A DNA stretch of 64,000 nucleotides. It comes from ZC4RG30 sp035556135 (lineage in GTDB: Bacteria > Pseudomonadota > Gammaproteobacteria > Steroidobacterales > Steroidobacteraceae). Under the pieces are notes generated by a model. It made no database searches, had not been told where the DNA came from, and was given only the letters and a program-made list of their open reading frames with translations. The DNA lies in contig DATMFO010000009.1 of assembly GCA_035556135.1 (NCBI GenBank), positions 1 to 64,000 of the forward strand, in the 5' to 3' direction. The translations under genes and the position numbers were made by a program. Below are positions 26,647 to 35,521 of the stretch, in pieces. Positions within the stretch are counted from its first letter, which is position 1. Each line of letters starts with the position of its first letter.

Positions 26647-27282
26647 ATGGGCGAGCTGACAGCACGCAGGCAGGAAGAAAAGGACCGCCGCCGCAACGAG
26701 ATCCTCGATGCGGCGGCGTCCGCTGCCGCCGAGGCGGGCTTCGATGCCATCACCATGGAACAGGTGGCCCGCCGGGCCCGCCTCTCCCGCGCCCTCCTCT
26801 ACGTTTACTTCGAAGACAAGCACGCCCTGCACCTGGCCCTGTGCGAGCGCGCCATGGAATTCCTGCTGGACCGCTTTGTCGCCGCCACGAGTGACGCTCC
26901 CACCGGTCTCGGACGACTCGAAGCCATGGGCAGTGCCTATGTGCGCTTCGCCCGCGAGCTGCCGGTGTATTTCCAGGCGCTGGCCCTGCTGGAGGCGCGC
27001 GTGCCCGAAGACGTGCAGAAGCACCTGCGCTGCACCGAACTCGGCAATGTCTGCCACCAGCACATGACCCAGGCGATCCGCGACGGGATTGCCGACGGTT
27101 CCATCCGGCAGGACATTGGCTCTGCGGATGCCACCGCCATCGCGCTGTGGGGTTTCATGCACGGGGTGATCCAGATCGCCAATACCAAGGGTGCGCTGCT
27201 GGTCCACCGCAATACCGATACGCTGCAGCTGTACGAGCACGCGCTCGCTCTGATGCGGCGTGCCATGAGCACGGCCCCGTGA
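26647..27282 (+). CDS. TetR-family repressor of the efflux operon
   Basis: This 211-residue regulator has an N-terminal helix-turn-helix (ILDAAASAAAEAGFDAITMEQVARRARLSRALLYVYFEDK) and a variable ligand-binding half. It heads an operon with tolC-like, adaptor and pump genes. Its stop overlaps the next GTG (GTGA). It most likely represses its own operon until a toxic substrate binds. No Shine-Dalgarno is seen before the ATG. Confidence 0.92.
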   Translation: MGELTARRQEEKDRRRNEILDAAASAAAEAGFDAITMEQVARRARLSRALLYVYFEDKHALHLALCERAMEFLLDRFVAATSDAPTGLGRLEAMGSAYVRFARELPVYFQALALLEARVPEDVQKHLRCTELGNVCHQHMTQAIRDGIADGSIRQDIGSADATAIALWGFMHGVIQIANTKGALLVHRNTDTLQLYEHALALMRRAMSTAP

Positions 27283-28682
27283 ACCCCGCGCGCCTGGCAG
27301 GGATGCTGGCGCTGCTGCCGCTGCTTGCGGCCCCCGACGTCATCGCCTCCCAGCCTGCGCGCGACGCCACCACCGTGGCGGAGGAATACGTGGCCATCGC
27401 CCTGCAGGACAATCTCGCGCTGCAGGGCCAGGGGCTGGAGGTCGAGCGCGCCGCGGCGGCGCTGGATGCGGCCCGCGCGCGCTTCTACCCGGAGCTCGCG
27501 CTGCAGGCGCGCTACACCCGCGCCGACGGCGGAAGGGACTTCGAGGTCCCGCTGGGCACATTGCTGAACCCCGCCTACCAGACCCTGAACGAGTTGCTGG
27601 AAGCGCAGGGACAGCCGCCGCGCTTCTCGCCGCTGCCTGACCAGACCATTCCCTTCCAGCGCGAGCGCGAGCAGGACACTCGCGTCACGCTGCGGCAGCC
27701 GCTGTACCAGCCGGCCATCCCGGCGGCAGCCAATGCGCAGCGCGAGCTGCTGCGCGGTGCGCGTGCGGGGGAAGAAGTGCTGCGCCGACGCCTGCGTCGC
27801 GATGTCTGGCTGGGTTACCTGGACTGGCTGAAAGCCTTGCGCGGCAGAGAAGTGCTGCGCGCCACCGCCGAGGTGCTCGACGAGAACCTGCGCATCAACG
27901 AATCGATGTTCAGCAACGGACGCGTCACCGAGGACCAGGTGCTGCGTGCACGCACCGAGCAGCTCGCAATCGCGCAGCAGCTGCGCGAGAACGCTGCACA
28001 GGCCGACCAGGCGCGCAGCTATGTGAATTTCCTGCTCAACCGCCCGCTGGCCACGCCGCTGGAAGATGCAGGCGTGCCAGCGACAGACCTGCCCACCGGC
28101 AGGACCGCACCCCGACCCGAGCTTGAGCAGGCCGACGCCCAGGGCGCCGCCGCAGGCGAGCTGCATCGTGCGGCCCGCGCCACGCTGAAGCCTTCACTGT
28201 CGCTGGGCATCGATGCGGGTACGCAGGGCAAGGACTGGGATCTCGGCCCCGGCTACAACTATGTCTCCGCCTCGCTGGTGCTGAGCTGGAAGTTCTTCGA
28301 CGGTGGCGCCAACCGTGCGGAAGCCGAGCGCGCGCGCCTCGCGGCGCGGCAGGCGCGCCTGCAGCAGGAATCCCTGCTGCGCCAGATCAGCCTCGAACAA
28401 CAGCAGGCCGGCGACCGGCTGGCTGCCGCCACCGATTCCATTGCCGTGGCCGAGGCCCGCGCCGAGGCCGCACGCGCCGCGCAGCGCATCGCCACCCGCA
28501 AGCGCGATGCCGGCACCATCAGCCAGGTCGAGTACCTGGACGCCAGCAACGCGCTCACCGCCGCGGAGCTGTCGCTCAACGTGAACCGCTTTGAAGTGCT
28601 GCAGCGGCGCATCGAAATGCAGTTTGCGGCTGGCGAGACACCCGGCCTGCCCACCAATGGCAACAGGAACACCCCGCCATGA
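27279..28682 (+). CDS. TolC-family outer membrane efflux protein
   Basis: This 467-residue outer membrane channel protein starts at the GTG that overlaps the tetR stop. A signal peptide follows (ARLAGMLALLPLLAAPDVIA). The long helical repeats typical of TolC are seen twice, for example ALDAARARFYPELALQARY and the second-half RAEAARAAQRIATRKRDAGTISQVEYLDA. It forms the exit duct for the RND pump encoded downstream. Translation overlaps the adaptor gene by four bases. Confidence 0.92.
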   Translation: MNPARLAGMLALLPLLAAPDVIASQPARDATTVAEEYVAIALQDNLALQGQGLEVERAAAALDAARARFYPELALQARYTRADGGRDFEVPLGTLLNPAYQTLNELLEAQGQPPRFSPLPDQTIPFQREREQDTRVTLRQPLYQPAIPAAANAQRELLRGARAGEEVLRRRLRRDVWLGYLDWLKALRGREVLRATAEVLDENLRINESMFSNGRVTEDQVLRARTEQLAIAQQLRENAAQADQARSYVNFLLNRPLATPLEDAGVPATDLPTGRTAPRPELEQADAQGAAAGELHRAARATLKPSLSLGIDAGTQGKDWDLGPGYNYVSASLVLSWKFFDGGANRAEAERARLAARQARLQQESLLRQISLEQQQAGDRLAAATDSIAVAEARAEAARAAQRIATRKRDAGTISQVEYLDASNALTAAELSLNVNRFEVLQRRIEMQFAAGETPGLPTNGNRNTPP

Positions 28683-29737
28683 GACCACCGTCCGTTCCTG
28701 CCCCGCTGCGGCGCGCGGCGCTGGCAGCCTTGTCGGGCACCGCCCTGGTTGTGTCCGGCTGCGGCCGTGAACCGTCGCCCGTCGCGGCCGAAATCACCCC
28801 GGTGCGCGTCGAGGCAGTGCAGGCAGGACCGGCCGTGCCGCCCGTCGAGACCACCGGCATCATCGCCGCCCGCGATGAACTGCGGCTGTCCTTCAAGATC
28901 GGCGGACTGGTGCAGCAGGTCAGCGTGCGTGAAGGCGACACGGTGAAGCGTGGCCAGGTGCTTGCGCGGCTGGATCCCACCGAGATCGCCGCTCAGGTAG
29001 AGCAGGCGCGGCAGCTGGCCGACAAGGCCGCACGTGACCTGGCGCGCGGGGAGGCCCTGCACGCGGACCAGGTGATTCCGCTGGAGCAGCTGCAGAACCT
29101 GCGCACACAGGCCGACGTGGCGCGCGCGCAGTACCAGGCGGCCCGCTTCAACGAAGCCAGCGCCACCATCACTGCGCCCGGGGATGGCGTGGTATTGCGG
29201 CGGCTGGTGGAAGAGCGCGAGAACGCCGCACCCGGCCAAGTCGTGCTGGTGCTGGGACGGCAGGACAGCGGCTATGTGGTGCGCCTCGCGGTGGCCGACC
29301 GGCACGTGGTGCGCATCCGCCGCGGCGATGCCGTCACGCTGGTGCTGGATGCCTGGCCGGGTGAGCGCTTCAGTGCCAGCGTCACGCAGGTGGCCAGTGC
29401 TGCCGATCCCGCCACCGGGCTCTTTGCCATCGAGGCGCAGCTGGCGCCGACGTCGCGCCCGCTGGTCAGCGGACTGGTCGGCCGCGCCAGCGTCGTGCCG
29501 GGTGATGCCGCGGCAACGCTGCCCTATGCGCCCGTGGGCGCAGTGCTCGAGGGCAATGGCGACACAGCGGCGGTGTTCATCGCCGATGGCACGGTGGCAC
29601 GGCGCCGCGATGTAAAGGTGGCATTCATCACAGGCCAGGGCGTGGCCATCCGCGAGGGGCTGGCTGTGGGCGAGCGCATCATCACGGCGGGCGCGCCCTA
29701 CGTGGATGACGGCGATCCCATTGACGTGAAGCCGTGA
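28679..29737 (+). CDS. RND efflux periplasmic adaptor lipoprotein
   Basis: This 352-residue membrane fusion protein has a lipoprotein signal ending VVSGCG. The lipoyl/barrel core contains LRLSFKIGGLVQQVSVREGDTVKRGQVLARLDP. A coiled coil covers about residues 100-165, followed by a second half-lipoyl ITAPGDGVVLRRLVEERE and a beta-barrel domain. It bridges the inner membrane pump and the TolC-like channel. Confidence 0.92.
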   Translation: MRPPSVPAPLRRAALAALSGTALVVSGCGREPSPVAAEITPVRVEAVQAGPAVPPVETTGIIAARDELRLSFKIGGLVQQVSVREGDTVKRGQVLARLDPTEIAAQVEQARQLADKAARDLARGEALHADQVIPLEQLQNLRTQADVARAQYQAARFNEASATITAPGDGVVLRRLVEERENAAPGQVVLVLGRQDSGYVVRLAVADRHVVRIRRGDAVTLVLDAWPGERFSASVTQVASAADPATGLFAIEAQLAPTSRPLVSGLVGRASVVPGDAAATLPYAPVGAVLEGNGDTAAVFIADGTVARRRDVKVAFITGQGVAIREGLAVGERIITAGAPYVDDGDPIDVKP

Positions 29738-29747
29738 TGCCGCGCTG

Positions 29748-29801
29748 ATGAGCGTCATCGAGTTCCCCATACTTCGCCACCAGTTCACGCCTCCCCGATG
29801 A
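29748..29801 (+). pseudogene. duplicated 5' fragment of the RND pump gene (17-codon decoy frame)
   Basis: This short frame encodes MSVIEFPILRHQFTPPR and stops at TGA (29799-29801), which overlaps the pump ATG at 29798. It is a near copy of the first codons of the pump gene (MNLIEFPIRRHQFT), exactly 50 bases upstream. It is therefore a tandem partial duplication that has lost its continuation. Being open and ending on the real start, it could couple translation of the pump or act as a small upstream frame. Confidence 0.8.
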
Positions 29802-32800
29802 ACCTCATCGAGTTCCCCATACGTCGTCACCAGTTCACCCTGGTGGCCTTCCTGTGCGTGGCCGCACTGGGGATCACCTCCTTCTTCGGCATGCCGCGCG
29901 AGGAAGACCCCTACATCAAGGCCCCGGGCTTCCTCGTCACCGGCATCTATCCAGGCGCGGACCCGGTGGACCTGGAGCGGGAATTCGCCAAGCCCGTGGA
30001 GGACCGTATCGCCGAGCTCGATGACGTCAGCCGCATCGAGACCACCATCGGCGATGGCGTGGCCGTGGTCGCGGTGGAGTTCGAGGCGGACACGGACGTG
30101 GACCGCAAGACCGACGAGGTGACGCGCGAGGTCAATGCCCTGCGCCCGCAGCTGCCGGCAGCCATCCGCCAGATCGAGGTGAAACGCTGGGGCCCGACCC
30201 AGGTGAACATCGTGCAGCTGGCGCTGGTGTCGCCGGATGCCCCTTTTGCGGAACTCGAAGACGCCGCGCGCGACCTGGAAGATGTGCTGAAGGCCGTGGA
30301 TGGCGTGCGCAGCACCGCCTCCTGGGCTTACCCGGAGCGCGAGCTGCGCGTGCAGCTGGATCCGGCGCGCATGGAGCGCATGCGCGTGACGCCGGCGCTG
30401 GTGGCGCAGGCCATCCAGGCCACCAATTCCAGCCTGCCTGCCGGCGTGGTCGACCTGGATACTCGCAGCTTCAGTGTGCAGACCGGCGGCGGCTACGACA
30501 GCATCGAGGCGCTGCGCGCCACGGTGGTACGCACCGCCGGTGGCCAGACCGTGCGTGTGGCTGACGTGGCGGATGTGTCCTGGAACGAAGCCCAGCACAC
30601 ACACCTGGGCCGCTACCGGGGCGAGCGCGCCGTGTTCGCCACGGCCACGCTGCAGCCGGGCAACAACATCATCGCCGTGCAGCAGCGCATCGACGCCGCG
30701 CTGGATGAGTTCGAGCCGACGCTGCCGGCGCGCATCAGGCTGGAGCGGGGCTTCTCGCAAAGTCGCAATGTGGCCAGCAGGCTGCAGCGGCTGTACACCG
30801 ACTTCAGCATTGCCATCGGCCTGGTGCTGCTCACCTTGCTGCCGCTCGGCCTGCGCGCCGCCGGGATCGTGATGCTGGCAGTGCCGCTTTCCATCGCCAT
30901 CGGCATGGCCTCGCTGCACATGCTGGGCTACTCGCTCAACCAGATCACCATCGCCGGCTTCGTGCTGTCACTGGGCCTGCTGGTGGATGACTCCATCGTG
31001 GTGGTGGAAAACATCGCCCGCCACCTGCGCATGGGGCATTCGCGCACCGAGGCCGCCGTCCTGGGCACGAAGCAGATTCTGGAGGCGCTGCTCGGCTGTA
31101 CCGCTGCGCTGGTGCTGGCCTTCGTGCCGCTGGCGGTGCTGCCCGGCATCCCCGGCATGTTCATCCGTGTTCTGCCGGTGACCATCATCTCCACGGTGCT
31201 GGGCTCGCTGTTCGTGGCGCTGTTCTTCATCCCCTTCCTGGCCAGCCGCGTACTGGGCCGCGGCAATCCGCAGGGCGAACCAGAGCACAACAAGCTGCTG
31301 GAACGCGTGATGGGCATGATCCACCGCTACTACCGTCCGGCGCTGCACTACTGCCTGGCGCGACCGCGCGCCACCGTGGCGACGGCACTGGGAGGCGCGC
31401 TGCTGCTCACGGCCGTGCTGGTGCCGGCGGTGGGCAGCAGCCTGTTCCCCAAGGCCGATACGCCGCAGTTCCTCATCGGCATCAGCACGCCCAATGGCAG
31501 CAGCCTCGCCGAGACAGATCGGGCACTGCGCTACACGGAAGAGGTGCTGGGTCGCCACGAGCAGGTGCGCGGCTGGTTCGCAAACCTGGGCCACGGCAAT
31601 CCGCAGATCTACTACAACCACATGGTCACCAACGACGCCTCGAACCGCGCCGAGGTGTTCGTGCAGCTGCAGGAGTTCCATGCCCGCCGCACACCGCGGC
31701 TGCTGGATGAGCTGCGGCGCGAATTCGCGCAGTACCCCGGGGCGAAGATCACCGTGAACGAATTTCTGCAGGGTGAGCCGCTTTCCGCACCGGTGGCAGT
31801 GCGCATCCTCGGCGAGGACCTGGAGCAGCTGGAGGATCTTGCCGCGCAGGTCCAGGACCTCATCGAAACCGTGCCGGGCACGCGCGATGTCACCAATCCT
31901 CTGCGCGTGGCGCGCACCAACCTTGAACTCGCGCCTGACCCCGAGAAGGCCGCGCTGCTGGGCGTGCCGATGGCCGGCTTCGACCAGGCGTTGCGGCTGG
32001 CGCTGGCCGGACAGGCCGTGGGCAGCTTCCGCGCCGACGACGGCGAGCAGTACGACATCGTGCTGCGCTCGGCCACCGGCGGGCGCGCCGACTGGGCCAC
32101 GCTGCAGGAGGCGCGCATTCCCAACCAGGAGGGACGGCTGCTGCCAGTGGACCAGCTCGCCGAGCTGGAATTCGCGGCAGCCCCCACGCGCATCCAGCGT
32201 TTCGACCGGCAGCGCGCCGTCACCATCGATTCGCAGGTGGCCACGGGCTACAACACCGCTGCAGTCACCGCGGATGTGGTGGAGAAGCTGGATGGCTTCG
32301 ACTGGCCGCGCGGCTACCGCTACCGGCTGGGTGGCGAGGCCGAAGCCGGCGCCAAGGCCTTCGGAGGCATCGGCATCGCCATCATCGTGGCCCTGTTCGG
32401 CATCTTCGCCATCCTGGTGCTGGAATTCGGCGACTTCCGCTCCACGCTGATCGTGCTCACGGTGGTGCCGCTGGGCGCGGTGGGCGCGCTGCTGATGCTG
32501 CTCATCACCGGCTACACGCTCTCCTTCACCGCCGCGGTGGGCCTGGTGGCGCTGCTGGGCATCGAGATCAAGAACTCGATCCTGCTGGTGGATTTCACGA
32601 ACCAGCTGCGCGAACAGGGCACCAGCCTGGATGAGGCCATCGAACAGGCGGGCGAGATCCGCTTCCTGCCGATCCTGCTCACCTCGGCCACCGCCATAGG
32701 CGGACTGCTGCCGCTGGCCGTGCAGGGATCAGGCCTGTATTCGCCCATGGCCTGGACCATCATCGGCGGACTGATCGCCTCCACGCTGCTGGCGCGACTG

Positions 32801-32854
32801 GTGACGCCCGTCGTGTACAAGCTGTTCCCGCCGGCGGTGCGCACCAGCCCGTGA
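29798..32854 (+). CDS. RND multidrug efflux permease
   Basis: This 1018-residue inner membrane pump of the AcrB/MexF-like HAE-RND group has 12 predicted membrane segments and two large periplasmic loops. Visible motifs are FFGMPREEDPYIKAPGF near the N-terminus, GLLVDDSIVVVENIARHLRMG in the segment 4 region, and VGLVALLGIEIKNSILLVDF in the second half. The proton-relay acidic pair VDDS is intact. It completes the tetR-tolC-adaptor-pump operon; the substrate is unknown. Confidence 0.95.
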   Translation: MNLIEFPIRRHQFTLVAFLCVAALGITSFFGMPREEDPYIKAPGFLVTGIYPGADPVDLEREFAKPVEDRIAELDDVSRIETTIGDGVAVVAVEFEADTDVDRKTDEVTREVNALRPQLPAAIRQIEVKRWGPTQVNIVQLALVSPDAPFAELEDAARDLEDVLKAVDGVRSTASWAYPERELRVQLDPARMERMRVTPALVAQAIQATNSSLPAGVVDLDTRSFSVQTGGGYDSIEALRATVVRTAGGQTVRVADVADVSWNEAQHTHLGRYRGERAVFATATLQPGNNIIAVQQRIDAALDEFEPTLPARIRLERGFSQSRNVASRLQRLYTDFSIAIGLVLLTLLPLGLRAAGIVMLAVPLSIAIGMASLHMLGYSLNQITIAGFVLSLGLLVDDSIVVVENIARHLRMGHSRTEAAVLGTKQILEALLGCTAALVLAFVPLAVLPGIPGMFIRVLPVTIISTVLGSLFVALFFIPFLASRVLGRGNPQGEPEHNKLLERVMGMIHRYYRPALHYCLARPRATVATALGGALLLTAVLVPAVGSSLFPKADTPQFLIGISTPNGSSLAETDRALRYTEEVLGRHEQVRGWFANLGHGNPQIYYNHMVTNDASNRAEVFVQLQEFHARRTPRLLDELRREFAQYPGAKITVNEFLQGEPLSAPVAVRILGEDLEQLEDLAAQVQDLIETVPGTRDVTNPLRVARTNLELAPDPEKAALLGVPMAGFDQALRLALAGQAVGSFRADDGEQYDIVLRSATGGRADWATLQEARIPNQEGRLLPVDQLAELEFAAAPTRIQRFDRQRAVTIDSQVATGYNTAAVTADVVEKLDGFDWPRGYRYRLGGEAEAGAKAFGGIGIAIIVALFGIFAILVLEFGDFRSTLIVLTVVPLGAVGALLMLLITGYTLSFTAAVGLVALLGIEIKNSILLVDFTNQLREQGTSLDEAIEQAGEIRFLPILLTSATAIGGLLPLAVQGSGLYSPMAWTIIGGLIASTLLARLVTPVVYKLFPPAVRTSP

Positions 32855-32910
32855 TGGCGCCCCACTTCGCATTTCCGGGCGCGACCACCAATCAGCCAGC
32901 TGCCTTCCGA

Positions 32911-32916
32911 TAGAAT
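32911..32916 (+). promoter_or_regulatory. -10 box of oxyR, six bases before the start codon
   Basis: TAGAAT matches the -10 consensus in five of six bases and ends six bases before the oxyR ATG. A good -35 box is not evident. Transcription would begin at about 32922-32923, giving a leaderless oxyR message. Confidence 0.4.
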
Positions 32917-32922
32917 CAGCCT

Positions 32923-33834
32923 ATGGCTGACCTGAAGCTCAAGGACCTGCGCTACCTCGTCGCGGTGGCAGACACACGCCACTTCGGCCAGGCGGCAGCG
33001 CGCTGCTTCGTGAGCCAGCCCACGCTGTCGGCGCAGATCAAGAAACTGGAGGATTACCTCGGCGTGCAGCTCATCGAGCGGCATCCGCGGCGCATCGCCC
33101 TCACCGACGCGGGCGCCCAGGTGGTGGCGCGTGCACGGCGCATCATCGAGGCCAGCGACGAGATCGTCGCACTGGCCGAAACACGGCGTGATCCGCTGGC
33201 CGGCAGGCTGCGCATGGCACTGCTGCCCACCATCGGCCCCTACCTGCTGCCGCTGGTGGCTACGCGCATCCGGCGCAAGCTGCCGCGCCTGGAGCTGCTG
33301 CTGTACGAATACCAGACCGGACCGATGCTCGATCACCTGCAGGCCGGCGACATCGACGTGGGCATCCTCGCCCTGCCCGTGGCTTCCGAAGGCCTGAGCG
33401 AGCGGCGCCTGTTCGACGAACCCTTCAAGGTTGCCGTGCCCGAGCAGCACGCGCTCGCCCGCCGCCGCAGCGTGAAGGCGGCAGACCTGAATGGCGAGAC
33501 CCTGCTGCTGCTCGAAGACGGCCACTGCCTGCGCGAGCAGGCGCTGGACATCTGCGCACGCACCGACGCGCAGGAAAAGCAGGACTTCCGCGCCACCTCG
33601 CTCGAGACATTGCGGCAGATGGTGGCATCCGGCGGTGGCATCACGCTGCTGCCACAGCTGGCCAGCACCGGTGCCTACGGCAATGCGCGCGGCGTCGCCA
33701 TCGTTCCCTTCGCCAGTCCCGCGCCGGTGCGCCACATCGGCGCGCTGTGGCGCCGCACCTCCGCACGCGGCGCCGCCATCGCGGCGGTGTGCGATGTGAT
33801 CGCCGAGACGGCGACGAAGCAGGTCGCCGCGTGA
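32923..33834 (+). CDS. oxyR: OxyR peroxide-sensing LysR-type regulator
   Basis: This 303-residue LysR-type regulator has an N-terminal helix-turn-helix (AAARCFVSQPTLSAQIKKLEDYLG). The peroxide-sensing signature LLEDGHCLREQALDIC carries redox cysteines at residues 202 and 211. Their nine-residue spacing equals Cys199/Cys208 of E. coli OxyR, so a disulfide switch is expected. It would activate catalase, peroxidase and repair genes under H2O2. Its stop overlaps the GTG of the lipase-like gene. Confidence 0.94.
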   Translation: MADLKLKDLRYLVAVADTRHFGQAAARCFVSQPTLSAQIKKLEDYLGVQLIERHPRRIALTDAGAQVVARARRIIEASDEIVALAETRRDPLAGRLRMALLPTIGPYLLPLVATRIRRKLPRLELLLYEYQTGPMLDHLQAGDIDVGILALPVASEGLSERRLFDEPFKVAVPEQHALARRRSVKAADLNGETLLLLEDGHCLREQALDICARTDAQEKQDFRATSLETLRQMVASGGGITLLPQLASTGAYGNARGVAIVPFASPAPVRHIGALWRRTSARGAAIAAVCDVIAETATKQVAA

Positions 33835-35072
33835 GCCACGGCGCCGACGTCTCCGCATACGACCGCCTGGTCTGGCCCGAGGGACAGGTCGAGCAGTGGC
33901 TGGCGGCCGGCGAGCACCGGCGCGAACTGGTTGCCTATTTCGGCGAGGCTGAATACGAAAACCTGCGTCGCCTTGCCATCGCCGCCGCCGCCGTCACGCC
34001 CGATCCGCGGCGCATCGTGTTCTTCCTGCCCGGCATCATGGGCACACAGCTGTCCCTGGCGCGCGCGCGTCCCGCTCCCGACAACCTGCTCTGGCTGGAT
34101 CCCACCGACATCCAGGGCGGCCGGCTGTCGTTGCTGGCGGTGCCCGGTGAGACGCTGGTCGTCTCCGGCCCCATGCTCTACACCTGGCTGCCGCTGAAGC
34201 TGGCCCTGCATGCCGCAGGCTTCACCATGCGCAGCTTCGCCTATGACTGGCGGCGCGATCTCGGCGAATCCGCTGCGGCTTTCGCCCGCCTGCTGGCTGA
34301 TTGTCCCGCAGGCGAGATCAGCGTCATCGGCCACAGCATGGGCGGCCTGGTCGCGCGCGCCGCACTCGCCACCGCGGCCGGCGATCGTGTGCGCTCGCTG
34401 CTTACGCTCGGCACGCCACATGGTGGATCGTTCGCGCCGGTGCAGGCCGTGCGCGGCGTCTATCCACTGGTGCGACGGCTGGCACAGCTGGACGCCGCAA
34501 ATGGCCCCGAGACCCTGGCCCGCGAGGTGTTTTCCAGCTTCCACAGCCTCTACCAGATGCTGCCGCGTGACCACGAACCCGACCTCATCGAGCCGCGCAA
34601 CTGGCCGCGCACCGGCCCGCAGCCCAATGCAACGCTGCTGGCACGGGCGCCGCTGTTCGATCCCGGCGATGCCGATCCGCGCATCCAGGCCATTGCCGGA
34701 CACGGCTTCCTCACCACGGTGGGCGTGGCCGAAGTGCGGGAGGAGTTCTGGTACCGCTACGAATACAGCGGCGATGGCACCGTACCGGTGGCGCGCGCGA
34801 CGCTGCCCGGCTGCCCCGCCTGGTATTGCCCCGTGGCACACAACGAATTGCCGCGCGATGCCACCGTGCAGGCCGCCGTGGTCGAACTGCTCTGCGGACG
34901 CAGGCCCGCGCTGGCCACCGCGCCACCCGCACGCCACGACCAGCCCGTGAGCGCGTCCGACGGTGAGCTGCGCCGCCAGCTCAACGACAAGCTGGACTGG
35001 GCGGCAATGGATCCGGACCAGCGGCGCGCATTCCTCGATTCATTGAACGCACCACCGCCACAGGCAAGCTGA
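33831..35072 (+). CDS. LCAT/PGAP1-like alpha/beta hydrolase
   Basis: This 413-residue hydrolase resembles lecithin:cholesterol acyltransferase-type lipases. It has the oxyanion-side motif LPGIMGTQL (residues 66-74), the FAYDWRRDL segment and the nucleophile elbow GHSMGG with Ser169. A C-terminal SGDGTVPV matches the loop holding the catalytic Asp. No signal peptide is found, so a cytoplasmic role is likely. It is translationally coupled to oxyR by a GTGA overlap, an unusual partnership. Confidence 0.82.
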   Translation: MSHGADVSAYDRLVWPEGQVEQWLAAGEHRRELVAYFGEAEYENLRRLAIAAAAVTPDPRRIVFFLPGIMGTQLSLARARPAPDNLLWLDPTDIQGGRLSLLAVPGETLVVSGPMLYTWLPLKLALHAAGFTMRSFAYDWRRDLGESAAAFARLLADCPAGEISVIGHSMGGLVARAALATAAGDRVRSLLTLGTPHGGSFAPVQAVRGVYPLVRRLAQLDAANGPETLAREVFSSFHSLYQMLPRDHEPDLIEPRNWPRTGPQPNATLLARAPLFDPGDADPRIQAIAGHGFLTTVGVAEVREEFWYRYEYSGDGTVPVARATLPGCPAWYCPVAHNELPRDATVQAAVVELLCGRRPALATAPPARHDQPVSASDGELRRQLNDKLDWAAMDPDQRRAFLDSLNAPPPQAS

Positions 35073-35080
35073 GGGCCACC

Positions 35081-35521
35081 ATGCGCCACAAGGCATTCCG
35101 CTTCTGCATGCTGGTCGGCGCGGCCGCATTGCTGGCCGTGTCGATGTACCACTTCTTCCGCTACGGCATCGAGCTCAACATCGCGCTGGGCAACAGCAGC
35201 GTGAAGCCGTCACTGCAGGCGGCGATCCGTTCGATGTGGCTGGCGGTCGCCTTCCAGTCGCTGCTGGTCGGCCTGCTGTATGTGCTGGTGGCCTTCCGGC
35301 CCCGGTCGGTGTCACGTGAGGTGATCGTGATCTTCGGGCTGCTGCAGCTGGTCGAGGCCGTGCTGCTGTTCCACTTCGCCGGCGTGCTGTGGATGGCCAC
35401 GCTGCTGGTGGTGGTATCCGCCTGCGTGATGCTGGGCGCAGTGCTCTGGCCCAGCGCCCTGCCCGCGGCGGATACCTCCGCCGCCACGGTTCCTACAACA
35501 GTTCCGGAAGAGCCTCGCTGA
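35081..35521 (+). CDS. small four-helix membrane protein of unknown function
   Basis: This 146-residue protein has four hydrophobic segments at about residues 8-30, 50-72, 80-98 and 100-122. They are separated by short loops such as AFRPRSVSREV. The C-terminus is Ala/Thr/Pro-rich and soluble. It begins eight bases after the lipase-like gene. Its last 29 bases overlap the convergent acyl-CoA dehydrogenase gene. No family was recognised. Confidence 0.65.
   Translation: MRHKAFRFCMLVGAAALLAVSMYHFFRYGIELNIALGNSSVKPSLQAAIRSMWLAVAFQSLLVGLLYVLVAFRPRSVSREVIVIFGLLQLVEAVLLFHFAGVLWMATLLVVVSACVMLGAVLWPSALPAADTSAATVPTTVPEEPR

Noticed and set aside
28259..30919. Very long antisense frame opposite the efflux genes
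   Set aside because: It mirrors high-GC codon bias of the TolC, adaptor and pump genes, and its sequence is His/Arg/Gln-rich with no family motif.
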